From: Alteribacillus bidgolensis
GTDB lineage: Bacteria; Bacillota; Bacilli; Bacillales; Marinococcaceae
Reading direction: 5' to 3'
DNA length: 64,000 nt
Assembly (NCBI RefSeq): GCF_002886255.1
Contig: NZ_KZ614149.1
Coordinates: forward strand, 124,001-188,000
In this document: piece after piece, positions 51,411 to 59,686 of the stretch
Position numbering within the stretch: the first letter of the stretch is position 1
How the letters are laid out: each line of letters starts with the position of its first letter
Program-made: the position numbers and the translations under genes
Notes under the pieces: generated by a model
Told to the model about the DNA's origin: nothing
The model's input: only the letters and a program-made list of their open reading frames with translations
Database searches by the model: none

Positions 51411-52940
51411 ATGATAAACGAAGATTTTCACCAACAATTAGTCAATCGCATCGAAAAAGGCGGGGAAGAAAAATATCATGAAAAAAATAAAGAAAAAGGC
51501 AAATACTTTGTCCGTGACCGTCTAAATTTATTGTTGGATGATGGATTAACTTATGAAGACGGAAAATTTGCAAACAGCCAAGCGGAAGGGCTTGCTGCAG
51601 ATGGTGTTATTACTGGTACTGGAAAAATTAATGGGCAGTTCGTTTGTTTTATGGCAAACGATTCTACTATAAAAGCAGGATCTTGGGGGGCAAGAACTGT
51701 AGAAAAAATTATTAGGATACAGGAAACCGCAGAAAAGCTGAGTGTACCTATACTCTATTTGGTTGATTCTGCAGGAGCAAGGATCACCGATCAAGTAGAA
51801 ATGTTCCCAGGTCGACGAGGAGCTGGACGGATTTTTTATAACCAGGTGAAGCTGTCTGGACAAATTCCACAGGTTTGTATACTTTTCGGTCCATCAGCTG
51901 CTGGTGGGGCTTATATTCCAGCTTTTTGTGACACAGTAATTATGGTTGAAGGAAATGCTTCTATGTACCTTGGTTCTCCTCGAATGGCTGAGATGGTTAT
52001 TGGGGAAAAAGTCTCTTTAGAAGAAATGGGAGGAGCAAAAATGCATTGCTCTGTATCTGGATGCGGAGACATACTTGCTAAAGATGAAGCAGAAGCTATC
52101 GAACATGCTCGTCAATATTTATCTTATTTCCCAGCTAATTTTGAAAATAAGACATCGTTAAATACACCGGAACCAGCGGTCCCTCCTGAAAAACCCTTGA
52201 AAGATATTATTCCTGCGAATCAAAACGCTCCATATGATATGTATCAGCTTATTAGTCATATTACAGACGCAGATCAATTTTTTGAAATGAAAAAAGAGTT
52301 CGCACCAGAAATTATTACTGGATTTGCTCGTTTAAATGGAGAAGCCATCGGAATTATTGCCAATCAGCCGAAAGTCAAAGGAGGAGTATTATTCCATGAC
52401 TCTGCAGACAAAGCTGCCCGGTTTATTACGCTATGTGATGCATACCATATTCCCTTATTATTTTTAGCTGATATACCAGGATTTATGATTGGAACGAGTG
52501 TAGAAAAAGCAGGTATTATTCGTCACGGAGCAAAAATGATCGCTGCAATGTCAGAAGCAACCGTTCCAAAAATATCTGTTATTGTTCGAAAAGCATATGG
52601 AGCAGGATTATACGCAATGGCAGGTCCAGCTTTTGAGCCTGATTGCTGCTTAGCACTGCCTAGTGCACAAATTGCAGTAATGGGTCCAGAAGCTGCTGTG
52701 AATGCAGTATATGCAAACAAAATTGCAGAACTGTCTGAAAAAGATAGACCAGATTTTATTGAAGAAAAGCGTCAGGAGTATAAAGAAAATATTGATATAT
52801 ATAGACTAGCTTCAGAAATGGTTATAGACGGCATTGTAGAACCAGATGATTTAAGACGGGAATTAACCGAGCGGTTTGAGGGCTATAGGAGAAAATATCA
52901 AGTATTTTCTAAAAGAAAACATGCAGTTTATCCTGTATAA
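51411..52940 (+). CDS. yngE: acyl-CoA carboxylase carboxyltransferase subunit
   Basis: 509 residues from the ATG five bases after AGGAGGTG; the frame also extends to a GTG at 51402. Two crotonase-like halves bind carboxybiotin and acyl-CoA: LVDSAGARITDQVEMFPGRRGAGRIF, FGPSAAGGAYIPAFCD in the first, and DIPGFMIGTSVEKAGIIRHGAKMI, YGAGLYAMAGPAFEPD in the second. Propionyl/methylcrotonyl type; the operon points to methylcrotonyl-CoA. Last gene of the operon. Confidence 0.94.
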   Translation: MINEDFHQQLVNRIEKGGEEKYHEKNKEKGKYFVRDRLNLLLDDGLTYEDGKFANSQAEGLAADGVITGTGKINGQFVCFMANDSTIKAGSWGARTVEKIIRIQETAEKLSVPILYLVDSAGARITDQVEMFPGRRGAGRIFYNQVKLSGQIPQVCILFGPSAAGGAYIPAFCDTVIMVEGNASMYLGSPRMAEMVIGEKVSLEEMGGAKMHCSVSGCGDILAKDEAEAIEHARQYLSYFPANFENKTSLNTPEPAVPPEKPLKDIIPANQNAPYDMYQLISHITDADQFFEMKKEFAPEIITGFARLNGEAIGIIANQPKVKGGVLFHDSADKAARFITLCDAYHIPLLFLADIPGFMIGTSVEKAGIIRHGAKMIAAMSEATVPKISVIVRKAYGAGLYAMAGPAFEPDCCLALPSAQIAVMGPEAAVNAVYANKIAELSEKDRPDFIEEKRQEYKENIDIYRLASEMVIDGIVEPDDLRRELTERFEGYRRKYQVFSKRKHAVYPV

Positions 52941-53039
52941 CAGCAATATAATAGAAATGTATAGATTGACGAAGTAGAAAAACACATGGTTATACTAACT
53001 CCCTTCTCTTTTTTTCCTTAAATTACTATTCTTTTTGTA

Positions 53040-53068
53040 GCATAGTGTTTGAAATTCGATACAAACTA
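53040..53068 (+). promoter_or_regulatory. possible sigma-G promoter of the SASP gene
   Basis: GCATA at 53040 and CAAACTA at 53062, 17 bases apart, match the forespore sigma-G pattern with one mismatch in the -10 (CATACTA type). It lies 27 bases before the SASP start, and all major alpha/beta SASP genes are sigma-G dependent. Confidence 0.5.
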
Positions 53069-53094
53069 TAGGTACAAAGAGGAGGTGAAAAACC

Positions 53095-53304
53095 ATGGCA
53101 AACAACAACAGCGGTAACACTAACCAATTAGTAGTACCTGGAGTTTCTCAAGCTCTTGATCAAATGAAATTCGAAATTGCTCAAGAATTTGGAGTGCAAC
53201 TTGGTGCTGACTCTACTTCTCGTTCTAACGGTTCTGTAGGAGGAGAAATCACTAAACGTCTTGTTCAAATGGCTGAGCAGCAAATGAGTGGTCAGCAGCA
53301 ATAA
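53095..53304 (+). CDS. small acid-soluble spore protein, alpha/beta type
   Basis: 69 residues, start after GAGGAGGTG. It coats and protects DNA in the dormant spore. The conserved helix ALDQMKFEIAQEFGVQLGADSTSR contains the germination protease site (E-I/F-A), and SVGGEITKRLVQMAEQQ is the second DNA-binding helix. N- and C-terminal tails are Asn- and Gln-rich. Beside yheE/yheB as the SASP gene sspB is in B. subtilis, as I recall. Confidence 0.96.
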   Translation: MANNNSGNTNQLVVPGVSQALDQMKFEIAQEFGVQLGADSTSRSNGSVGGEITKRLVQMAEQQMSGQQQ

Positions 53305-53322
53305 TTAAATAACATGGCTAGA

Positions 53323-53365
53323 GAGACTGTCGATAGGGGTGGCATGCCGCCACCTTGACAGTCTC
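53323..53365 (+). terminator. long hairpin after the SASP gene
   Basis: GAGACTGTC and GACAGTCTC form the outer stem and GGTGGC with GCCGCC/ACC the inner one. It is stable, but the T tail is poor. Confidence 0.6.
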
Positions 53366-53400
53366 CTATTTGTATAAGAAAAGAAAAAACAACTTAAATA

Positions 53401-53432
53401 CAGCCTGGTTTGTTATACGCAAAGCCAGGCTG
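53401..53432 (-). terminator. probable terminator of the small minus-strand gene
   Basis: CAGCCTGG and CCAGGCTG are perfect arms; on the minus strand the tail is TATTTAAGTTGTTTTTTC. It lies just past the stop at 53441. Confidence 0.6.
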
Positions 53433-53440
53433 ACGTGTAT

Positions 53441-53608
53441 TTAATTGTGGGAAGGAGGTTCCTCTTTATCTAACTTTCTAGCTCCATCAATTTGAAAATT
53501 TTCATATTTTGGATTTACAGTACCTCCTGCCATTCCTTCGTTGATCATTCGGTCTACATCCATTCTATAATTTGTCTTATCCGTTTGTCCTTTTTGCAAT
53601 TTATCCAT
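53441..53608 (-). CDS. small hydrophilic protein, unknown
   Basis: 55 residues from MDKLQKGQTDKTNYRMDVDR, with GGAGGGGAAGG five bases before the ATG at 53608; the frame also has an ATG at 53644 without a site. Charged and probably unstructured, ending in EEPPSHN. Its place next to a SASP gene suggests a spore-associated protein, which is inference. Confidence 0.6.
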   Translation of the reverse strand: MDKLQKGQTDKTNYRMDVDRMINEGMAGGTVNPKYENFQIDGARKLDKEEPPSHN

Positions 53609-53679
53609 GCCTTCCCCTCCCGTATTTTTAGCATGTCCCTTCATAGAGACGGTATACGGTGCATATTTTGGGAATTCAT

Positions 53680-53907
53680 TTATACGGGCGGAGTATGATC
53701 CTCAAAAATATGATACAAAACTAAATCATGAACCTGAGTTGTTATATTTTCTTTGTCATTAGAAGGAAGCTGTTCTCCCTCCCATTTAATCGACCCGTCT
53801 TTAAAATACACGCCATTGTAGTATGATCCTTTAAAATAAAAGGAGAATGCCCACTCTTTTCGCAGCCAGTTATTCTTTTTTTCATACCATTGAAAATGCA
53901 TAATCAT
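53680..53907 (-). CDS. yheE: DUF5342 (YheE-like) protein
   Basis: 75 residues, MIMHFQWYEKKNNWLRKEWAFSFYFKGSYYNGVYFKDGSIKWEG, ending in VHDLVLYHIFEDH. Small beta-rich protein of unknown role. The adjoining yheB and yheA and the SASP gene match the B. subtilis neighbourhood of YheE. Divergent from yheB. Confidence 0.75.
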   Translation of the reverse strand: MIMHFQWYEKKNNWLRKEWAFSFYFKGSYYNGVYFKDGSIKWEGEQLPSNDKENITTQVHDLVLYHIFEDHTPPV

Positions 53908-54065
53908 TTCTATCCCCCCATTTCTAGGATAGTAAGTATTCTTTGCATCTTATCATATCAGAAAACAATCAAAAAGTTACTGCTGTCATGCTTGCCGAAA
54001 ATTTATCCAATTGGTAAAGTAATAATGGTAAATTCATCAAGGTGCTAATTCAAAGGAGTTTAAAA

Positions 54066-55205
54066 ATGGACGGATTATGGCTGATTATAATAATGATCAC
54101 GGTTGGAGCTGTTATAGGCGGATTGACAAACTCGTTAGCTATAAAAATGTTGTTTAGACCGTATAAGCCAATTTACGTGGGGAAATGGAGAGTTCCTTTT
54201 ACGCCTGGGCTTATTCCAAAACGAAGAGGAGAAATGGCAGAACAAATGGGGAAGATGGTGGTCAATCATTTATTGACACCAGAGGGAATTCAGAAAAAAA
54301 TAATAGAAAAGTCTTTTCGCGTGAAGATGACAAAATGGATAACAGACGAAATCACTAAATCGCTTTATAGTTCTGCAGCTCTGACTGATTTTTTTCAAGA
54401 AACCTGGAATGTAAATGACATTAGAAACACGATCCAAGAGAAAACCGAATATTTTATAAAAGAAAAATTAGATCGTTTTATAATGGAAAATAAACATAAA
54501 GAAATAAAAGAACTTCTTCCTAAAGGTGTAATCGAAAAAGGAGATGAATTAGTTCCTTTTCTTGCTCGAAAAGTTACAAAAAAAGGAGTGGAATATTTTA
54601 AAGGGGAAGAAGGACGAAAACAGCTTTATGTTCTTTTGGAGAAATTTCTCCAGGGAAAAGGCTCAATGTTGAATTTTTTAGGTTCTATGTTTGGTAATGA
54701 TAAAATAATTGAAAAACTTCAGCCGGAGATTGTTCGTTTTTTTGAAGATCCAGCCTCAGAAGTATTCATTAGGGATTTAATTGAAAAGGAATGGTTAAAA
54801 ATACAACGGAACCCCTTTTCTACAGCAGCTTATCTGATTGATACGGATAAATCAGCCAAGAAGACGGCTGATTTATTAAACAAAGAGTTACCTCTTTTCA
54901 ATTATTTAGATAGTCCTTTATATGAATGGGCACCATCCTTTGAAGAAAAAATAACAAAACAATGGATACCTGGGGTTATCGAACAAGTACAAGGTTTTTT
55001 AGCGGACAGACTGAGTAACTTGTTTGAACAATTGGAGTTAGAAGATGTTGTGAGAGAAAGAGTAGACACATTTTCGGTAGATCGGCTAGAAACAATGATA
55101 CTCTCTATTTCAAGACGTGAATTTAAAATGATAACTTACCTTGGTGCTCTTCTAGGTGGATTAGTTGGACTGTTTCAAGGCGTATTTGTTATCCTTTTTC
55201 TTTAA
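54066..55205 (+). CDS. yheB: DUF445 family membrane protein YheB
   Basis: 379 residues from the ATG behind AAAGGAG; the start at 54042 has no site. Membrane helices at both ends (about 3-25 and 355-377) enclose a long helical middle. The signature GGLTNSLAIKMLFRPYKPIYVGKWRVPFTPGLIPKRR follows the first helix and marks the DUF445 family. Function unknown; reported as spore-associated in B. subtilis. Confidence 0.9.
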   Translation: MDGLWLIIIMITVGAVIGGLTNSLAIKMLFRPYKPIYVGKWRVPFTPGLIPKRRGEMAEQMGKMVVNHLLTPEGIQKKIIEKSFRVKMTKWITDEITKSLYSSAALTDFFQETWNVNDIRNTIQEKTEYFIKEKLDRFIMENKHKEIKELLPKGVIEKGDELVPFLARKVTKKGVEYFKGEEGRKQLYVLLEKFLQGKGSMLNFLGSMFGNDKIIEKLQPEIVRFFEDPASEVFIRDLIEKEWLKIQRNPFSTAAYLIDTDKSAKKTADLLNKELPLFNYLDSPLYEWAPSFEEKITKQWIPGVIEQVQGFLADRLSNLFEQLELEDVVRERVDTFSVDRLETMILSISRREFKMITYLGALLGGLVGLFQGVFVILFL

Positions 55206-55280
55206 AAGTTGGGGATAAGGATGATTTATAGAAGCTTTTCATGTTATGCTCGGTAAAGATTTAAAAAAGGAGGACCAATA

Positions 55281-55640
55281 ATGTCCAATATTTATGACAG
55301 TGCCCGAGAATTATCTCAGACTTTAAGAAACAGTGATGAATTTCAAAACTTGAAAAATTTGCATGAAGAAGTGGAAAACGATGAAGTAGCAAAAAGAATG
55401 CTTGATAATTTCCGCCAAATACAATTGGACCTTCAACAAAAACAAATGCAAGGCCAGCAGCCATCGGAAGAAGAGATTACACAAGCACAAAAACAATTTG
55501 AAATGGTTCAGCAGCACGATGTTATCTCCAAATTGATGGAAGAAGAACAACGTATGAGCACTATAATTAGTGATTTGAATAAAATTATTACCGAACCTCT
55601 TGAAGATCTTTATGGGTCTCCTGAAGAGCAGCAAGGTTAG
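55281..55640 (+). CDS. yheA: YlbF/YmcA-fold protein YheA (UPF0342)
   Basis: 119 residues, start after AAAAAGGAGG. All-helical: MSNIYDSARELSQTLRNSDE, then Gln-rich repeats (QIQLDLQQKQMQGQQPSEEE) and MSTIISDLNKIITEPLEDL. Belongs to the YlbF/YmcA/YheA family; unlike YmcA and YlbF, YheA has no settled role. Follows yheB and is closed by a strong terminator. Confidence 0.9.
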   Translation: MSNIYDSARELSQTLRNSDEFQNLKNLHEEVENDEVAKRMLDNFRQIQLDLQQKQMQGQQPSEEEITQAQKQFEMVQQHDVISKLMEEEQRMSTIISDLNKIITEPLEDLYGSPEEQQG

Positions 55641-55652
55641 TAAAAAATTTTC

Positions 55653-55680
55653 CCTGCAGAAATGTTTCTGCAGGTTTTTT
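55653..55680 (+). terminator. intrinsic terminator after yheA
   Basis: CCTGCAGAAA and TTTCTGCAGG pair perfectly, followed by six T. Confidence 0.9.
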
Positions 55681-55786
55681 CTATACATAAAAGTCATTTG
55701 TTTCATGATTTGTTTCCGTTCTAAAGAATGCCCGGACAACATAGGGTAAAGTAGAAAAGGCTTAGCGCCGAGGAGGGGGAAACAAC

Positions 55787-56626
55787 ATGAAGTACCGATT
55801 ATTGGCGATGAGTATAGACGGTGTACTTTTGAAAAATAATGATCGGATCAGCCGGGAAACAAAAGAAGCCGTTGATTTTGTTCGAAAAAAAGGAGTATAT
55901 TCTGTACTTGTAACCAACCGAAGTTTTTCAGCAGCTAAAAAGACAGCAAAACAATTAAAAATGGAGCATGAGATGATTTCTCACGGCGGAGCCTTATTAG
56001 CAGGCATGTCGGGTATGCCGATCTTAGAGGCCAGAATGCCTACAGAGATGGTATTTGATGCTGCTGAATATTTAGAACGTTATCCATGCCGTATACAACT
56101 TGAAAGTCAAGACTATGAATGGGAAAATAAACATCAGCATACCAGAAAGATGCTCGGTAAGATACAATTCAGCCTGGGAGAGGGGTTATTCCAGCCCAAA
56201 ACATACACAGAAAAAGTATCTGCTTCTGTTTATGAACAACAGCTAAGTGCTTTACGGTTGTTCGGAGAGTTTGAAGAAGAACAGCAAGCTGTAAAGTGCA
56301 GGGAGGAGTTATTAGAAGCTATACCAGGTATTATAATAGAACAAACTGGAAAACATTTAACAATAAAAAAAGAGCAAGCAACGAAGGAATATGCATTATC
56401 CTATCTTATGTCTGAACTTGGTATAAACAGGGAAGAATCAATTTTTGTTGGTTCAGGAACCGCGGACGCACCTGCCTTGGAAATGGCTGGAATTGGGGTA
56501 GCTATGGGGCAGGCGTCTGATGAGTTGAAGGAAAAAGCAGACTGGGTTACACGTTCAAATGAGCAAGACGGAGTAGCATATATGATTAAAGAAGTATTCC
56601 GAAAGCAAATGAGAGTAGAAGTATAA
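55787..56626 (+). CDS. yhaX: HAD-superfamily (Cof-like) protein with degenerate active site
   Basis: 279 residues, start after GAGGAGGGGG. Overall fold and length are those of Cof-type sugar-phosphate phosphatases. The usual nucleophile motif DxDGT reads SIDGV (residues 9-13), so the first Asp is a Ser. The usual GDGxND loop reads GSGTAD near residue 223, losing another acidic and the Asn. The VTNRS motif and a Lys (HLTIKKE) remain. B. subtilis YhaX sits in the same place between yheA and hemZ. It is probably a non-catalytic binder or an altered enzyme. Confidence 0.85.
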   Translation: MKYRLLAMSIDGVLLKNNDRISRETKEAVDFVRKKGVYSVLVTNRSFSAAKKTAKQLKMEHEMISHGGALLAGMSGMPILEARMPTEMVFDAAEYLERYPCRIQLESQDYEWENKHQHTRKMLGKIQFSLGEGLFQPKTYTEKVSASVYEQQLSALRLFGEFEEEQQAVKCREELLEAIPGIIIEQTGKHLTIKKEQATKEYALSYLMSELGINREESIFVGSGTADAPALEMAGIGVAMGQASDELKEKADWVTRSNEQDGVAYMIKEVFRKQMRVEV

Positions 56627-56642
56627 CACCTATAAAACAGCG

Positions 56643-56667
56643 GGCCGGTATAAATACCGGCCTTTTC
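56643..56667 (+). terminator. intrinsic terminator after yhaX
   Basis: GGCCGGTA and TACCGGCC with a four-base loop, followed by TTTTCT. Confidence 0.85.
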
Positions 56668-56809
56668 TAATACTTTAGGAAAGTATCAGTTTGCTAAAGG
56701 TTCAAAGTATAACATAAGGGTTCACTGGCAAGCCGAGTTTTTATTGACCACAGGAAATACATTATGTACACTTAAGCTGATTTCAACCAAACAGGAAGGA
56801 ATGAATCAA

Positions 56810-58333
56810 ATGATTATTCATATAAAAGGGGCAGGAGACAAAGAACTGCGCCCTCTTCAGCACATTGCTGACATGTACGATATAGATGCAGAGATAAATA
56901 TGGCCACAAAAACAAATTCAGAAGCGGTAGTTACTTTTGAAGAAACAAGGAAAGGTGAGTATATTGCTTTGACAGCGACATTTATACATACTAATGGAGC
57001 CTGTTTAAAAGAGACGTTCCAAAAGCACGCCCCTCTATTATTAAGCGAAAAAGATATTTATAAGAAAGCAAAACAAGTAAGAGCTCATCTGTTTGTGAAG
57101 CTTTTAAACAAATGGACAAGCACCATTCAGCCTTGGGGAACCCTAACCGGTATTCGTCCTACTAAATTATGGCACTCTCTTTATCAGGATGGACTTGAAC
57201 TAGCAGAAATAAAAGAACACTTGCAAAATGACTATTTAGTGTCAGAAAATAAAGCTGCCCTTTTAGAAAGTATCGGCCGCCGCCAGCAAAAAGTGCTGCC
57301 AGACTTATATGAATTGCATAATGGCGTAAGCATTTATATAGGAATACCGTTTTGCCCTACAAAATGTGCTTATTGTACATTTCCAGCTTATGCAATAAAC
57401 GGAAAGAATGGGTCTGTCGAAGCATTTCTTACTGGACTGCATTTTGAAATGGAACAAATTGGAGCATGGCTTGAACGAACTGGGGTGCCGGTAACAACCA
57501 TATATTTTGGAGGAGGTACGCCAACGAGTATAAGTGCAGCAGAAATGGATGAGCTATATGCAAAGATGTATGAAGTTATTCCTGGAATACATGACGTACG
57601 AGAAATAACAGTTGAGGCTGGCAGGCCTGATACAATCACTCCCGCAAAGCTTAATGTCCTTTCAAAATGGAATATAGATCGTATAAGTATTAATCCTCAG
57701 TCTTTTGATAATCAAACGTTAAAAGCAATCGGCCGGCATCACTCCGTTGAAGAAACAAAAGAAAAGTACGAATTATCTCGTAAAATGGGAATGAAAAACA
57801 TAAATATGGACTTAATAATCGGTCTTCCTGGGGAAGGGACAAAGGAAATGGAAAAAAGTCTAGAAGAAACAGAAAAATTGTCTCCTGAATCCGTAACGGT
57901 TCATACGTTATCTTTTAAAAGAGCTTCTACGATGACAAAGCAAAAAGAAAAATATAAAGTAGCAGAAAAAGATGAAATTGAAAAAATGATGGAGATGACA
58001 GCTGCTTGGATGAATTCTCATCATTATCACCCTTATTACCTGTACCGGCAGAAAAACATATTAGGTAATTTAGAAAACGTAGGATATTCATTAGAAGGAC
58101 AAGAAAGTTTATATAATATTATCATTATGGAGGAAGTTCAAACAATTATTGGTCTTGGCTGTGGAGCTGCAAGTAAATGGGTAGATCCGGTTACTAAAAA
58201 AATAGGCAGATTTGCCAATCCAAAAGATCCGGTATCCTACAATAATCGGTTTGAAGAATACACAGATAAAAAAATCGCCTCATTAGATCAATTGTTTAAA
58301 AACCATATAGATCATAAAGCTGTTCCGGAATAA
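56810..58333 (+). CDS. hemZ: HemZ, coproporphyrinogen III dehydrogenase-type radical SAM enzyme
   Basis: 507 residues from the ATG at 56810, with AAGGA nine bases before it; ATGs at 56801 and 56744 are less well placed. The N-terminal 170 residues are HemZ-specific (TSTIQPWGTLTGIRPTKLWH). The radical SAM cluster CPTKCAYC follows, then FGGGTPTSIS, EAGRPDTIT and SINPQSFD, and a HemN-like C-terminal region (HPYYLYRQKN). It is assigned to oxygen-independent heme synthesis by homology. The context with yhaX and yhzC matches B. subtilis. Confidence 0.93.
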   Translation: MIIHIKGAGDKELRPLQHIADMYDIDAEINMATKTNSEAVVTFEETRKGEYIALTATFIHTNGACLKETFQKHAPLLLSEKDIYKKAKQVRAHLFVKLLNKWTSTIQPWGTLTGIRPTKLWHSLYQDGLELAEIKEHLQNDYLVSENKAALLESIGRRQQKVLPDLYELHNGVSIYIGIPFCPTKCAYCTFPAYAINGKNGSVEAFLTGLHFEMEQIGAWLERTGVPVTTIYFGGGTPTSISAAEMDELYAKMYEVIPGIHDVREITVEAGRPDTITPAKLNVLSKWNIDRISINPQSFDNQTLKAIGRHHSVEETKEKYELSRKMGMKNINMDLIIGLPGEGTKEMEKSLEETEKLSPESVTVHTLSFKRASTMTKQKEKYKVAEKDEIEKMMEMTAAWMNSHHYHPYYLYRQKNILGNLENVGYSLEGQESLYNIIIMEEVQTIIGLGCGAASKWVDPVTKKIGRFANPKDPVSYNNRFEEYTDKKIASLDQLFKNHIDHKAVPE

Positions 58334-58348
58334 CCTTGGAACAGCTTT
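58316..58348. terminator. terminator overlapping the hemZ stop
   Basis: AAAGCTGTTCC and GGAACAGCTTT are perfect 11-base arms; the stop codon lies in the loop. It also serves the convergent yhzC gene. Confidence 0.75.
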
Positions 58349-58361
58349 ATGTATAATTCGT

Positions 58362-58541
58362 TTACCTGTGAAACAATAGTAATTTTCCATTTCGGGTCAT
58401 CCGGTGAGTTACATCTTGAAAGTTTTTTTCTTTAAGCCGCTGCTTTCCGTGGTCAATAGCTAATGTATCTTTTTCATATTCGAATGTTTCATTTAATAAT
58501 AAGGAACCGTCTTTATCAAACACCGTAAGAAAGTATTGCAA
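58362..58541 (-). CDS. yhzC: small YhzC-like protein with a TTG start
   Basis: 59 residues from a TTG at 58541, seven bases after AAAGGAGGGG. The text YFLTVFDKDGSLLLNETFEYE and, at the end, GKLLLFHR is that of the small Bacillus protein YhzC as I remember it. It lies convergent with hemZ, as expected for that neighbourhood. No signal or membrane segment. Function unknown. Easily missed because of its size and start codon. Confidence 0.75.
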   Translation of the reverse strand: MQYFLTVFDKDGSLLLNETFEYEKDTLAIDHGKQRLKEKNFQDVTHRMTRNGKLLLFHR

Positions 58542-58702
58542 GTGAAATCCCCTCCTTTAATTTAACTGAATATTCGTTTAATATATTTATTTTACGACGA
58601 AATAAAACATCAAACAAGTCACTTTATTTATAAATTTTGTCACTATTTCGTCTATAGATTTATTTGTTGTTTTTGGTAACATGGTAGAGGGGAGGTGCAG
58701 CA

Positions 58703-59353
58703 TTGGCAAAGAAAGAAAAGAAAAAGCCGGTACGAACTGCTATCGTTTTGTTCTCCTTGTTTTTATTCATTGGAGCGTTATTTTTAAAAGCAGTCAATAA
58801 CGGAGAATCAGGTAAAGAAAAGTTTTCCCAAACTTTTTCAAAAGAAGAAATACCAGAATCTTTGATTCCTATATATAAAGAGGCAGCAGAAGAGTACGAA
58901 GTGTCATGGGAATTACTTGCAGCCGTTCATAGAGTAGAAACAGTGTTTTCAACGATGGATGAACTAGAGAGTCCAGCCGGTGCAATCGGGCACACCCAAT
59001 TTATGCCATGTACTTTCATCGGTTGGGGATATCCAGGATGTGAAGACGAAGAAAAAGGAAATTTGGATATACCAAAATCTACTTTAACGGATATGTCTGT
59101 TATTAATAAATATGGTGGTTACGGTGTGGATGGGAATGGAAATGGCAGAGCAGATCCTTATGACATAGAAGATGCGGTTTATTCCACAGCAAATTACTTG
59201 GCCGCAAATGGAGCAGCAGATGGAAAGGAAAAGAAAGCAATATTTCAATACAATCAAGCTGATTGGTACGTGGAAGAAGTGTTAGCTTATGCTGAAGAAT
59301 ATGAAAAACATTATGTGGCAGTGAAAAATAAAGAATATGACTTACATAATTAA
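58703..59353 (+). CDS. membrane-anchored lytic transglycosylase-like protein
   Basis: 216 residues from a TTG behind GGGGAGGTG. A basic N-terminus and one membrane helix (about 12-31) precede a lysozyme-like domain: VSWELLAAVHRVETVF with the likely catalytic Glu (about residue 79), SPAGAIGHTQFMPCTFIGWGYPG, and AVYSTANYLAANGAADG. Such enzymes cut peptidoglycan glycan strands outside the cell. The domain matches the MltB/CwlT-like type. A CNGNGRADPYD-like loop (DGNGNGRADPYD) may bind calcium. Confidence 0.87.
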   Translation: MAKKEKKKPVRTAIVLFSLFLFIGALFLKAVNNGESGKEKFSQTFSKEEIPESLIPIYKEAAEEYEVSWELLAAVHRVETVFSTMDELESPAGAIGHTQFMPCTFIGWGYPGCEDEEKGNLDIPKSTLTDMSVINKYGGYGVDGNGNGRADPYDIEDAVYSTANYLAANGAADGKEKKAIFQYNQADWYVEEVLAYAEEYEKHYVAVKNKEYDLHN

Positions 59354-59386
59354 GTGCTTATTTAGAAGAAAAGGAGCGGGTGACTA

Positions 59387-59659
59387 TTGATTGAATTCAT
59401 AATCGATGTAAATTTAATCGAAATGTTGTTCGTCATTTCTTTGCTTTATATTGCTGGATGGTCTGTATTAGAGTCATCTTCTGGATACTGGAACTGCAGT
59501 CACCAAATAATACACCGTCTTCAATTAGAGAGAGAAAACTTTGAGCCTCTGTTTATTCCAAAATATTTTTCGTTCACTTTTATTAAAAGAAAAGTTCCAG
59601 CAGTGGATGATCATAAGGATGAAGATGAAGCTAGTAATCATTTCTCCAAAAATGTTTAA
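59387..59659 (+). CDS. small protein with one membrane segment, unknown
   Basis: 90 residues from a TTG after AAAGGAGCGGG. The first 28 residues are hydrophobic (LIEMLFVISLLYIAGWSVL) and act as an anchor. The rest is soluble, with DDHKDEDEASNHFSK at the end. It lies 33 bases after the transglycosylase and 27 before yidC, likely in one transcript. Family not recognised. Confidence 0.6.
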   Translation: MIEFIIDVNLIEMLFVISLLYIAGWSVLESSSGYWNCSHQIIHRLQLERENFEPLFIPKYFSFTFIKRKVPAVDDHKDEDEASNHFSKNV

Positions 59660-59686
59660 AAAACAAACGGGAGGAATGATGAAACT

